From NCBI RefSeq assembly GCF_945859685.1, contig NC_079149.1, positions 62,638,991 to 62,702,990 of the forward strand: 64,000 nucleotides of DNA. Reading direction: 5' to 3'. Under the pieces are notes generated by a model. It had not been told where the DNA came from. It was given only the letters and a program-made list of their open reading frames with translations, and did no database searches. The first letter of the stretch is position 1, and each line of letters opens with the position of its first letter. Positions 47,835 to 59,286 of the stretch are shown piece after piece. Source of the DNA: Eupeodes corollae. Its lineage: Eukaryota > Arthropoda > Insecta > Diptera > Syrphidae. A program made the translations under genes and the position numbers.

Positions 47835-47975
47835 AATTAAAAACAAAACACAGTACCAAAGGCTATTGGATTCGCTCCAAGAAAACCCTGAAATTGCTTA
47901 AGGGTACACAAAAGCAACAAAAGAGGAAGTCGCCGCGTTTTGGGATTTAATAGAAGAACTAATCAGCCTTGGTCC
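47835..47975 (+). pseudogene. Myb/SANT-like DNA-binding domain fragment, probably of a PIF/Harbinger element
   Basis: The translation NKTQYQRLLDSLQENPEIA, a stop, then ATKEEVAAFWDLIEELISLG matches the start of Myb/SANT-like domains carried by the accessory protein of PIF/Harbinger transposons (and related zeste-like factors). The frame ends exactly where a hAT element is inserted (TSD CTTGGTCC, 47968-47975). Beyond the hAT element, 52045-52140 on the minus strand encodes the start of a Harbinger transposase, pointing towards it, which supports the same origin. Confidence 0.6.
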
Positions 47976-48754
47976 CAACGGCGGATCCAGGGGGGTCACA
48001 TACTTAGATGAGTTATTACTCACCACTTAAACATGTTCTTTAATGTTTTGTAAACGAGGCTAACAAAATTTAATAATTGCAAAAATGGTAACTTTAGTTA
48101 TCAAATTATTTTAGAACACTGTTGTCCATCAAGGTATGGTCTAACTATTTAATTTGGATGACTCCCTACATATCAAAGCATTCCAAGACTATAATAGTTT
48201 AGAGGGTTTTTGGGGCATTTCGCACCAAATTGTTGTGAAAAGTTTTTTCAAAACGTTGAAACGTTTTTCCAAAAATACAATACCCTTTTCTTGTTTTCAT
48301 TTCTATTAATGCAAAAATTCAAAAATTAAGAAAATGAGAGAGGATCTGAAATGTAGAAATGTCGTTTTTTTTAACAAAGTTTTTTTGAACTCAATTTTCA
48401 GGAGTCTCTTATTACTATCGTTATCAATCTGCTTGCTCGTATTTTGATCTTAAAGGCGTCAACAAAACTTACAAATTTTAGAGATACAAAAGTTTTGTTC
48501 TTGAATTTAAGGAAAGAGTTGCATTTAAGTACATGATTTCGTTAAAAAAAATCAAATTAAAACAAAGTAAGGTAGGTAAACAAATAAGTTATGAAGAAAA
48601 GTTTTTGTAGCCCTCACAAATTACTCGTTTTAAAGTTTTCATGTCAATAGATATGAAACGTTTATTATGATTTTCACTTAGCCATTAGTTTAACAAAAGT
48701 GTCGCTTGATTTTGTTGGGACATTTGTATTATTGAAATTCGTGTTTAAATCTCA

Positions 48755-50756
48755 GTTCTAGAGCATCGTAGATTTAGCTGCGTGGTGAAACGCCATGGTA
48801 GCCAGTACGCGTTTTCCACACCTCAACATCCACAAAGGAACTTGGACTTCTCCAGATCAATCTACCGTCAACCAGATTGACCATATTGCGATCGACGCCA
48901 GACACGCTTTCAGCATTATGGATTTGCGAACATTTCGAGGAGCTAACATCGACTCGGACCACTACCTCGTTGTAGCCAAGGTAGCACTTCGGATTTCCAG
49001 ACCAAAGGCAAAACCCGAAGGTGCTGGGAGAAGGTACAACGTCGAACGGCTACAATCGCCAGAGATCGCCAAATCCTTTTCCGACCGAGTTACAAGTAAC
49101 CTCTCTCGAAGTTCCCTGCCGCCAACACAATGTATCGAAAACCAGTGGCAACATTGCCAAGATGCAATCAGAGAAGCCGCCTCTGATGTGCTGGGTTTCA
49201 AACAGCCACCAACAAGGAACCCCTGGTTTGATGAGGAATGTCGGCAGGCAAATGCAGCCAAACAACAGGCACGTAAAAGGTAAAGATTGCCATATCTAAG
49301 TTGAAGTCTAATAAAGCCGCTGGAGCGGATGGCTTGAATGCCAAGCTCTTTAAAGCAGCTAGAAAAAAGTTGGTTAGGAGCATCCACCAACTTATCTGTA
49401 AGATATGGTCGGAAGAAAGCATGCCCGATGAATGGAACCTCAGTATTGTTTGCCCGATCCTGAAAAAAGGAGACCCTCTAAACTGCACCAACTATAGAAT
49501 CTTCTCTGCCGTAAAGCGTCTAAAGCCCATCGTCAACAACCTGATAGGTCCTTATCAGTGTGGTTTTAGACCAGGAAAGTCCACAGTTGATCAAATATTC
49601 ACATTACGGCAGATCCTGGAAAAAACTCAAGAACACCAAATCGACACCCACCATCTTTTCATCGATTTCAAGGTCGCATATGACAGCATCTACAGGGACG
49701 AGCTGTATAGAGCCATGTCTAGTTTTGGCATCCCTGCCAAATTCGTCCGTTTGTGCAGGATGACCATGGAGAATTAACGCTGCTCCATAAAGGTTGGAAA
49801 CAACTTAACAAAACCTTTTGATGTCAAAAAAGGTTTTAGACAAGGTGATGTCATGCGATTTTCTTAACATCGTGCTTGAAAGAATAGTGCAGAGCTCACA
49901 CGTCAACACTAGAGGCACTATCTTTCAAAAGTCTGTCCAATTACTGGCATATGCTGATGACATTGACATAATCGGAAGAACTCAGCGTGATGTCAATGGG
50001 GCTTTTGTGAGTATTGAGGCAGAGGCGGCAAATATGGGTTTAACGGTTAATGAGGGCAAAACAAAGTACATGCTGTCGTCTAGAAAGGATATACAAAACC
50101 GACGTTTTGGTCAAACGTCACAATCGACAGATGTAACTTTGAGATAGGCAAGGACTTCGTCTACCTATGCTCCGCTGTAAACGCAGAAAACAAAACCAGC
50201 GCTGAGATCAAACGCAGAATAACTCTTGCTAACCGCTGTTTCTTTGGACTAAGAAAGCAATTGAGTGGTAAAGTCTTCTCTCGAGGGACCAAAGTGTTGC
50301 TATATAAGACCCTTATCATCCCCGTTTTGCTATACGGTGCAGAAGCATGAACCATGACAAAAGCGGATGAAAGCACCTTGGGTCGCTTCGAGAGAAAAGT
50401 TCTTCGTGTGATCTACGGTCCCGTATGCATGGAGGAGAAGATGGAACGACGAACTGTACGGGCTGTACAGCGACGTAAACTTAGCCAGAAGAGTAAAAGT
50501 CCAACGACTAAGATGGCTGGGTCACGTAGAGCGCATGGAAACCAATGCTCCGGCCCCGAAAGTCTTCGAATCCGCACCCACAGGACAGCGCAGTAGAGGA
50601 AGACCGCGGATCATGTGGCGCGTACAAGTGGAAGGTGACCTCACCCAACTTGGAGCGCGAAACTGGAGACATCTAGCTAGGGACCGAGCCAGATGGAGAA
50701 GTTTCTTGGGTGAGGCCCTAGTTCACACAGGACTGTAGGGCCACCTTAAGTAAGTT
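48755..50756 (+). mobile_element. RTE-type LINE, 5'-truncated, nested in the hAT element
   Basis: 48795-49283 encodes the end of the endonuclease (NQIDHIAIDARHAFSIMDLR, then IDSDHYLVVAKVAL). 49301-49777 is the start of the reverse transcriptase (SNKAAGADGLNAKLFKAARK, YQCGFRPGKSTVDQIFTLRQ, FIDFKVAYDSIYRDELYRAM). 49818-50147 has the catalytic YADDIDIIGRTQRDVNGAFV. 50161-50738 is the thumb and the C-terminal basic block (RGRPRIMWRVQVEGDLTQLG, ending GEALVHTGL). The 3' untranslated region is only about 20 bases, ending in TTAAGTAAGTTA. A stop at 49775-49777 and several frameshifts disable it. There is no RNase H. Confidence 0.88.
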
Positions 50757-50879
50757 ATAGAGCATCCAAAGCAAAAGTATATTTATTTAATTTTTTCAGA
50801 ACTTATAAGATCTTTTGCACGACTGGGTTACTAGAACTTGCTAATTTCATTTCAAAATTAGTATTTTTTTTTTAAATAA

Positions 50880-51407
50880 AAAAAATACATACATACCTAT
50901 TTGATCATAAAAAATCATCATCAATTTGATCATTGACAAGAGCTTGCACTGAAAGAAGAATTTAAAATCGTTTTTTTTGTAAATAGTTCTTGAGAAAACT
51001 TAAAAACAAAATAACGGTTTTTTGAGGGGTACCCTTCTGGAGCAATACGAAAATATGTTTTTCTTGTAGAAAGAAGCCAAATTAAGAACACAAAATTTAG
51101 AGAAAGTTTAAGAGTAATTACATGTTTGAACCAACCAATTATTATGGGAACTGATGTTATTTTTGAATTAATATAATAAAAAAAAGGACTTACACTAATC
51201 GGCTAAAATCTTAATTTTAATCAACACAATTGTTTGGACTGTAGGGGCCTGGAAAGACAAACAGACGGAAGAAATCGGGGTACCCACTTTTTCGACTTCT
51301 CTACCGTCGTAGTATCATATTTGATTAAAAGCTCCAGTTTGAAATTGTTGTACTAATGCAAAACTTGTTATGTAGTTCTTACGAGTATATGTAGCAAGTA
51401 AAAATCA
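50880..51407 (-). repeat. Unassigned dispersed repeat B, copy 2
   Basis: Its reverse complement matches 30818-31300: TACGACGGTAGAGAAGTCGA, a weak GTCY tract (CGTCTGTTTGTCTTTCCAGG), CCCCTACAG, then GGCTTCTTTCTACAAGAAAA and CCGTTATTTTG. It sits inside the hAT element, so it arrived later. Confidence 0.7.
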
Positions 51408-52039
51408 CTTGAATAATCACTATTTATGTGTGCCAAAAAAATGTAATAATAAAATTGAAGGCTAGTTTAAGGAATCTAAAGGCAACATAAAATTGATGAT
51501 CTCTTATTCAAGGTTTCTTCTTAAGAACTTGAATATTTACTCTTTTTCTTAGAAAGAATTTTTATGGAAATAATTTAAAGCATTGAGTAAAAACAAAAGT
51601 TTTAGTTGTTTTTGACAGCAAACCACTTTTTGGTGAATGTCGTTAAATTACTAACAAATCTTTCGATGAAATCTTTACATATACAACTTAACTGTATAAG
51701 CTTTATGGCTCATATGACTCCCCTGGATCATCCATTGGTCAAAAGCTGATGAATTTGTGCTGTGTTTTTGGAATAGGGCTCAATATCCAATTCATATTAG
51801 GATCATTGTCCAATCTTCAGTCAAAAGTAGTACTTTTAGCAAAAAAGTTTAAGGAAGTAAAATACAAAAATAAATAATTCAAAATATAATGGGGGTCATA
51901 TCCATTAACGCAATACGATTAGTTTTGAATTGAAGGGAATTCCTACGAAAAAGCAAACAAATTATCTCCCAGGGAGGGTCGTAGGGGTCATGACCCCCCC
52001 TGGGATCCGCCATTGCTTGGTACATTTAGTTAAGTTTGA

Positions 52040-52150
52040 TTGAAAATAAGAACACACACGAGTCCATTTCTTGATCCAGCTCCTCCAATAAGTATTCAAA
52101 TGCTGCTTTGTTAACTCTATAGTTTTTTCTGAATCTAGATATAGACCATA
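52040..52150 (-). pseudogene. N-terminal fragment of a PIF/Harbinger transposase
   Basis: On the minus strand the sequence reads SRFRKNYRVNKAAFEYLLEE then LDQEM, matching the region before the nuclease core of Harbinger transposases (FRxNYRxSKxxFxYLLxxL). Nothing of the nuclease domain remains. Its position, facing the Myb-like fragment across the hAT insertion, fits the two-gene layout of these transposons. The outer ends of the element were not identified. Confidence 0.5.
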
Positions 52151-52278
52151 TGTAAACAGTTTAAGAAGATAGATTTAAATTTTACTAACTACTAAATCGA
52201 GAGATGAAAAACGAGCTTTTATTTATTTTGACGCAAATCAGCTGATTTTGACACTCTAAAATTAGTATTTCTGTGTGG

Positions 52279-52716
52279 CAATGGGCGCATTCACAAGGCT
52301 AGTGGCTACGTAGTCAAAATCCAACTAGCTTTGTGAATGCAAAACTACATTCCAGAGCTAGTCAATCTGAAACTGTCATATTTTTGACAAATGCAAATAT
52401 ATAAAATAAGAAACATTTTTGATTTGATAACTTTAACTTATCTTTTGTGTTTTTAAATTCAATAAAATTAAATTCAAGACACAATTTGAATGATTTATAT
52501 TTGTATTTAAATATTAAACAATTTATTCCATTTTGAATTCGTGTGTCCTTACCGAGCAGCTGATTGTGAAACGTCAAAATAATTCTCCACTAACTTTGTA
52601 GCCGAATATTTTACACTACGTCGGTCGGAGGGGAAATTTCAACTACTTTTGTAGTTAGATTTAGCCAATCATAATCCCTTGACTACGTAGCCACTAGCTT
52701 TGTGAATGCGATCAAT
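52279..52716. mobile_element. MITE family 1, copy 2 (uninterrupted)
   Basis: Left end: GCGCATTCACAAGGCTAGTG then GCTACGTAGTCAA. Right end, in reverse complement: CGCATTCACAAAGCTAGTGG then CTACGTAGTCAA. About 32 of 33 terminal bases agree. The interior matches 2380-3286. At the site where copy 1 carries the family 2 pair, this copy reads TACACTACGTCGGTCGGAGG, so it shows the unoccupied site. A second internal TAGCTTTGTGAATGC near 52325 is an extra arm missing from copy 1. Confidence 0.88.
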
Positions 52717-52914
52717 GCTTTTTTGATTTCGTTCGGGGCTTATGATTATTATGTATGTATATGTATTCATATTCGTAGCGTAACAAAATGTTCCGGGGGC
52801 TTCCTACAAGGGACTCTGTGATAGGGATGATTAAAGTTTGCCTAGTCTTAATACACTTTTTATTATTAATTGCGAAAGAGAATGTTATAATAATAGTTAG
52901 CAATTTTTTCGCTT

Positions 52915-52992
52915 GAGGAGGGGTTGGGTGATGAACGGTAATCCACCCGACTGCACCAGCTTGCCGCTTACCACTAAGCCGAACACGATCTT
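52915..52992 (-). repeat. Possible decayed tRNA-like or SINE fragment
   Basis: On the minus strand TCGGCTTAGTGGTAAGCGGC resembles a pol III A box, followed about 30 bases later by GGGTGGATTACC where a B box would stand. The B box match is poor and no tRNA fold closes, so this is only a suggestion. It does not match the SINE at 19582. Confidence 0.25.
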
Positions 52993-53436
52993 ATTGACCT
53001 CAAGATTCATGAGAAATTAAAAAAAAATAGAGTTCGCCCTTCAAGAAATGGGAGTGGATGTTCCCTAAAACCTTTACTCGAGATATGAATAACATTGACA
53101 TTATTCAAATTCCCATTTTTCAAAGTTGCAAAAGATGCAGAGAAAAATGTTATTTACCATAGCTACCATATTAAATATAAATTATTTAAGAACTTCTCAA
53201 CCAACTGCACATGCACAGGAATTAGGCTCCCTCTCTCTCTCTATCTTTGAGGTCTAAATACTTCAACTTTTTTTTTATGTATCTCAATAAATATTTTCTG
53301 TTTTCAGTTTTAATATTAACAATACGCATTATAACTGAATAATGGAATTGCTTACAAGAAACAATAAATAAATGAATTATTAAGACTTTAAGCAAAAACA
53401 ACAGCAATTTATTTTCATTAATACAATGCCAACATC

Positions 53437-55219
53437 TTAAGCCTTAGCAGCAGATTTTCCTGCATGTTGCTTCATTCTTGCTTCGATTTCGGGTCTAAAA
53501 TGCCTTATGAGACCTAAATTACAAAAAAACAAGGGTTGAGAAATAGAAACAAATATACATAACTTAACAAACCTTGTACTGGCCAAGCTGCACCATCACC
53601 AAGGGCGCAAATAGTGTGTCCTTCAATTTGCTTAGAAATTTCCCACAACATATCAATCTCGGATGGCTGAGCATTTCCAGCGACGAAACTAAGAAATTAT
53701 TACATTGTTATTATTATTTCCATTAAATTTAAATTTTATCAAGTTGTTTAGTACCGAGCCATAATTTTGTTCATCCAACCAATGCCCTCGCGACATGGAG
53801 TACACTGTCCACAACTTTCGTGTTTGTAGAAAGATATCAAGCGGGCAATGGCTTTGATGATATCGGTTGATTTATCCATAACGATGATAGCAGCTGTTCC
53901 CAAAGAAGTTTGGGCAGCAATAAGACCATCGAAATCCATGATAGCATCATCACAAACTGATTTTGGGATCACAGGTGTGGAGGAACCACCTGGAATTATT
54001 CCTAGCAAATTGTCCCAGCCGCCAGTCACTCCACCGGCATGCCTTTCAATTAGTTCTTTGAGTGGAATCGACATTTCTTCCTCGACAGTGCAAGGATTTT
54101 TCACATGTCCGGAAATATTGAACAACTTAGTTCCAGAGTTTCGGGTACGACCGAAACTAGCAAACCAAGCTCCACCCCTTCGGCAAATAGTTGGCGCAAC
54201 AGCCACAGTTTCGACATTAGTTACAGTAGTGGGGCATCCAAATACACCAACGTCAGCTGGGAAAGGTGGCTTTAGCCTGGGTTTGCCTTGTTTTCCTTCG
54301 AGCGATTCAATGAGAGCAGTTTCCTCTCCGCAAATATAAGCTCCGGCACCTCGGTGCATGAATACATCGAAGTCATATCCAGATCCGGATGCGTTCTTAC
54401 CGATCAAACCAGCCTGATAGGCTTCTGCAATAGCCAATTGCATATTAGAGGCTTCGTTATAGAACTCTCCTCGAATATAAATATAAGCGGCTTGAGCTCC
54501 CATTGCACGGCCAGCAATCAGACAACCCTCAACAAGCTTGTGGGGGTCGTGTCTCATGATTTCCCTGTCCTTGCATGTTCCGGGCTCTCCTTCATCGGCA
54601 TTAACAACCAAATACTTTGGCCTGCCGTCAGAAGGTTTGTTCATGAATGACCATTTCATACCACTAGGGAAACCCGCTCCACCACGTCCTCGAAGACCTG
54701 ATGTCTTGATTTCATTAATGATCCAGTCGGGTCCCTTCAAAACTATTTCTTTTGTTTTGTACCAATCTCCTCGCTTCAAGGCTCCCTTCAAGCGCCAGTC
54801 ATGTCGTCCATAAAGGTTGGTGAATATGCGGTCTTGATCAGCGAGTGGTCCAAACTTGGTCTTAGTTTGTGGTGGCGGAGTACCAGGAGGAGGTGCCTGT
54901 GTTCCTTGATAACGGACACACCAAACGGGAACAGCCGCTATTTAAACGATATAAAACAAAGAATTTTATTGTTTACCAGTTTTAAGTAAATACATTTCAT
55001 TTGGTGATGAAATTAAAATATGTAGAATAAAGGAATTTCACAAGCGTAGAAAATTACATAATGATGATCGGAGACAGCACAATAACGTGAAGTTTTAGGA
55101 TAATTTGTTCTCATACCCGATGAAAATTCGAATGGACAAATCTTTTAAATTGTTTAAAGAATATACTTACAAATTTGCGACTTTAAATTAAAATGTATTC
55201 TAGCTAGACTGCTAGCCAT
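53437..55219 (-). CDS. ND-51: ND-51 / NDUFV1: 51-kDa FMN- and NADH-binding subunit of respiratory complex I
   Basis: Four coding exons on the minus strand: 55219-55171, 54937-53755, 53688-53573 and 53513-53437, with GT-AG introns; together 474 residues, the normal length. The first 30 residues (MASSLARIHFNLKSQISAVP) are basic and hydroxylated, fitting a mitochondrial presequence. Visible motifs: GRGGAGFPSG (about 100-109) and NADEGEPGTCKDREIM (129-144) for NADH and FMN, GAGAYICGEETALIESLEGK (213-232), and the cysteines of the 4Fe-4S cluster N3 in SCGQCTPC (392, 395, 398) plus C438 in GHTICALGDG. The protein oxidises NADH at the tip of the matrix arm. AATAAA on the minus strand near 53409-53415 is the likely poly-A signal. 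All key residues are present, so it should be functional. Confidence 0.97.
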
Positions 55220-58200
55220 GTTGGAAAACTTTAATCGATTCGATTTCAAATATATTTTTCTATCTTGACATTACACAGATGAAGTTTGTAGAGTGACAGA
55301 TGACATTTATATGGCCAATGCTTTCCGCTGAAGGCTTACGGCTAATTTCCAAATTGGATGTGTTTATTGACGGTGTTCTTAACAGACTCTTTTGTAACGA
55401 CTTAAGTTGACGTTTAATGATTTTATTCGGCTCTCACACATTTAACAGAATAAGACTGCGAAATTTCCTTATCGCTTTTAACTATCAATTGAAAACAAGA
55501 TAAAATGACTGGACATCAAAATGAGTTGACTTTTCAATCAATGAAGTACATTACACTTGATTGATTTATTGATTTCTTAAAATATCTTTCAATTTATTAC
55601 AAAATGGGTTTTCACATAATGTCAGATGAATATAATACGCACTAATGAGATATACTGATAAATTGAACTTCTCCCTCAATATATTTTGGGTTGAGTAATT
55701 GATTGAGCCTTTCCTCAAAATTCTCTCAAAAAAACGTATCATTTTCTTCCGAAATCTGTAACCAATAGTTTTGTTTTTTTGTTGTAGAAAGGTGTCCACT
55801 TATTATTGCAAAACAAAATTAGATAAATTAGAAGTTCATTAAAAAATTATAAAAGTTCAAAATTTCCAATCTTTACTTATATCCAATTTTTTTGAATTAT
55901 ATACATAAATTGAGAAGTCTAAAATAGTAATATTTCGCGATTGTGGAGGAGAAGCATGTGAAAAGTCGAGTTATTGTTTAACTTTGAAATAAATATGTGT
56001 AATCAATACAAATATCTTGTCGTAGTGTTTAATTGCAATGTGTGTTAGAATCTAAAAATTCCATGTTACGTAGTTGAGATAGCTGCGGGACAATACCTTC
56101 CAACACTTTACAAAGTTTAAACAACAATGCTGCCTCCAAAACCAATATGTTTTTATGTGCTCAAGTTAAAGGATACCGCAAATATAACCAAGTTGAACAA
56201 TTACAGCGTTTCTTCATGAAAATATTCTTTTAACTGCCCGATAATACGCCTGACTATACTTTGCGCTTTGAAACAGGTTTAACAAAGGTTTATCTTAAGT
56301 CCTTACAGCTATAATTTTCTTATATAAGGCTAGACCTAAAGTTCAGCGCGCAAATGCTCAACTTTTGGTTTCAAAACTGTTTGGTTTCTAAGCTATAGTC
56401 TTATGAGAGTCCGCGCACATGCAGAAACCATTCTGTCGCCCATACGAGCATGTTTTTAGATTGTGTTTTGATATAAACTAGACGATCACCTCAAACCAAT
56501 TCCTTAGTTTGTGTCACAAGGAATTATAGGTGACTGCACGGACATTCTACTAAATCGTTGAATAATTTTCTATAAGTGCCAGAGAGAGAAATTTAGTCAA
56601 TGTTTTCCTTTCACCAGAAACTCTGAGTTTTCTCTTTCATACATCGATTGAGAATGGGATATTCACTCTTACTAAGTTGTTATTAATCAAGTCCTGAGTT
56701 TAGGCTATTCATAAATAAAGGGCTAAATCTGTGGTTTAACTATAAACATAGCAATTGCTGTATTTAAGTTGATTTTATCACAGCCAAATGTCATATTTGA
56801 TTTTAGTTTATGAATTGAAAAGCTAAAATTGTATTAAATATTAAATAAAAATGTCGATTGATACCGCAAATGAAGAAAATATGGATTTCTTAGAGTAGTT
56901 TAAGTTATTTGGTGTATTGCAAAAGAAAAAAAATATACAAAACACGGTTTAATTTATTTGAATTAAGCAACAAGAAATTTTAGGAATGATATCATTTGGA
57001 TAAAGAAACAGGCACATTTTTTAATATTATAATTATATTATACATCCAATTTGAGGAATGACAGCACAAAACAACAGGTTTGAAAATATAAGAATTTTTT
57101 TTCTTTAAAGTGTGACGGGGATACTTCCAGGCGCGCAGAATAATATATCTTCCTCATAAATTTGTTTTGAATTTGAACAGTATATCTATTTTTTTCTTTC
57201 ATAAGCAACAGAATAGGAGAAATTTGAATTTATTTTGTTTCGTGTATATGAAATATGAAAAGTGAAAAATGTTTCCTGTGTATTGGTTTATTTCCTTGAT
57301 TACTTCGGAGTTGCTTATGATCGCGATGTTAGGGCAATTAACGATCGAACTATTGGGTTTCGAAAATCTTCCTAATGGTAGATTACCCAACATTTTATCA
57401 AAAACCATTATAAACAAGAACAAACCTCTGAGCTAAGGAATGGTTATATATTTTTCATCGATTTTCGTTGGATTTGTCTTTTGAAATTAACCTAATTAAA
57501 TGGTATAGCTTACATTATAAGATTTACAAGTTGTAATATTTTTATCAAAGAACCAAAAAATGCCAGAAAATCGAGTTCACGTCAATCTAATGATACAAAA
57601 TTATTGCAAGGATAAGGCTGTTAATATATGTTTCTCTGAATCATCTTCTTCCGTAGAATTAAATTTTCATACAAATCAAAGAATTTGTTTCCCAAAACCT
57701 GGCAAAATTGGTTTCTCCAAATTGTACACCGCTGAGACCAAAGTCTGTAACAACTACATCGATTTTAGACTTTTTCATAAGAAATTCACTAATCCTTCCA
57801 GTTTGTAGGTCGAAAGAAAGGGGTAGTTAAAATTCAAAAGTGTCATTCAGTATACATTTTATTTTAGTAAATTTCCCAAAAAAACTAACAAAAAACTTTC
57901 TTTGTTAGCAACTTGCTTACGCCTTAACAACGATTTTTACAATCCGACTATATTGTCATTTCTAAGACCGATTGTCCCAATTCAATTAATAATAGGTATA
58001 TAAAGCGATGATAATTGAACAAGACAATTTATTGTCAATCAAAAAATTTGGGACAGTTATATAAACAGACATAAATTATAATTCCATTTTTAATATCCTA
58101 ATATTGTTGAACGTGCCTAATGTCAATTATGAAAGATAAGGCTGTCAATTTGTTTGTAAATTTCCTGTTTGTCAATAGAATATTTCTTTTCTGGATTAAA

Positions 58201-58230
58201 AATAATAATAAAACTTTATAAACACAAATT
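55220..58230. other. Intergenic stretch without a recognised gene
   Basis: About 3 kb, AT-rich. Open frames at 55566-55799 (minus), 57199-57423 (minus) and 57560-57808 (plus) lack known domains and are not called. The first few hundred bases should include the ND-51 promoter; the last few hundred that of PPP1R11. A TTATAAA at 58215-58221 lies too close to the PPP1R11 ATG to be its TATA box unless translation starts later. Confidence 0.55.
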
Positions 58231-59088
58231 ATGGAATCATCCTCAACTTCCACCCATACTGAACTCCTCCCGAGCCCGTCAACAGTAAGAACTTAATATT
58301 GTTGACAAAACATGATTCGATTCCCAATTCCTTCTAGCAAACCCCGCCTATATTAAGACTTCGTTTGCAAAAGAAGAAACCTTCCAAAAAAGTGGTATGG
58401 ACCGAAGGAACCGTCGATAACGAACATATGAACAAAAAGAAATCAAAGTGTATTTAAATAGTACTTATTTTAAAAATAATATGATAAATTAAATATATTA
58501 CGTTTTTTAGGTTGCTGCATATACAAGAAACCATTGGTTTTTGGAGAGAGTTCCTCAGAGGAAGAAGAAGAATGTGAACATTGCTTTGGCCACCCAGAAA
58601 AGAGGATTAAAAATCAAAAAGATGATTTGGCATCTCATGCGTCGGATGAAGCCATGTGTTCCAAATCAGACACGGGTAATTGTTTTTTTGTAGTTTTACC
58701 AAACTGTGTTTTCGATATACAACTCAATGAATACCAAAGCTTCTGTATTGAATCAATTCAAGCAAATATGTCCCCGTCAAGTGACAAGAAAAGCTCAAGT
58801 ATGATTTATCTTGTTTACTTTTTAGGGAGTTATTTTGTCAATTTTATACGTATTATATAGCGAAAGAGCATACAAAAAATATATTAACGTACAACAGAAA
58901 TATTTTTGCCTTCGTTAAACTCATAAGTTAAGATCATTTTCACCGCTAACTAAGTGCTATTGTTTTTGTCTTTCACATACAAATGATTCTTTTAATCGGA
59001 TTTGTTTGTGTAACAAAGCCTTTTGTTAAAAAGAAGCCATTCAATTTATGATTTCTTTTCAGGTTGTTCCACATCAAAAAAGGACTAA
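58231..59088 (+). CDS. PPP1R11 / Inhibitor-3: inhibitor of protein phosphatase 1
   Basis: Four small exons, 58231-58284, 58338-58449, 58511-58675 and 59063-59088, joined by GT-AG introns of 53, 61 and 387 bases, give 118 residues. The PP1-docking motif is KVVW (36-39), followed by TEGTVDNEHMNKKKSKCCCI (40-59), the family signature with its triple cysteine, and FGESSSEEEEECEHCFGHPE, the acidic and cysteine/histidine segment. The family binds PP1 through the KVxW-type motif and inhibits it; mammalian members also act as an E3 ubiquitin ligase through the cysteines. The start at 58231 is preferred because it gives the usual serine/threonine-rich N-terminus. The tail after exon 3 is short (CSTSKKD). 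It converges with the Fbxw5 gene. Confidence 0.93.
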
Positions 59089-59286
59089 CTTTGAGGACAA
59101 GGCAATGGTGTAAAGCAAAGGTTCTAAACATAAACTTTTTTCAAAACTAACTGTTAACAATTAAATCAATTCATTAAGACAAGTCAAACTCTTAAAATGA
59201 AATAAAAATTTACTGAAGTAAGATTATAAATTATTAAATAAATTATATGCACACAATTATTATTTTTTTTTTCGTAATGATTACGA

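Larger units (their letters stand above)
47976..52015. mobile_element. hAT-type element, non-autonomous, enlarged to 4.04 kb by nested insertions
   Basis: The left end is CAACGGCGGATCCAGGGGGG, the right end in reverse complement CAATGGCGGATCCCAGGGGG. Flanking 8-bp sequences CTTGGTCC (47968-47975) and CTTGGTAC (52016-52023) agree at seven positions, the duplication length diagnostic of hAT. No transposase is visible in the hAT-derived parts (47996-48750 and 51410-51990), so the original insertion was a non-autonomous element of about 1.5 kb. An RTE LINE and repeat B account for most of the interior. Confidence 0.85.

Noticed and set aside
48774..49491. Minus-strand open frames across the RTE LINE
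   Set aside because: They are shadows of the plus-strand reverse transcriptase and endonuclease.
47510..52760. Inverted ends AGACCCCG... and ...CGGGGCT as termini of the PIF/Harbinger remnant
   Set aside because: Similarity is weak and no three-base target duplication is convincing, so the outer ends were left undefined.
53848..54813. Plus-strand open frames of up to 163 codons opposite ND-51
   Set aside because: They are antisense shadows of the strongly conserved ND-51 coding sequence.
57560..57808. Open frame of 82 codons between ND-51 and PPP1R11
   Set aside because: No recognised domain, and no supporting splice sites or neighbouring exons.
57966..58060. Inverted repeat around GATTGTCCCAA and TTGGGACAGT
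   Set aside because: Short arms with mismatches, about 95 bases in all; not enough to call a MITE without further copies.
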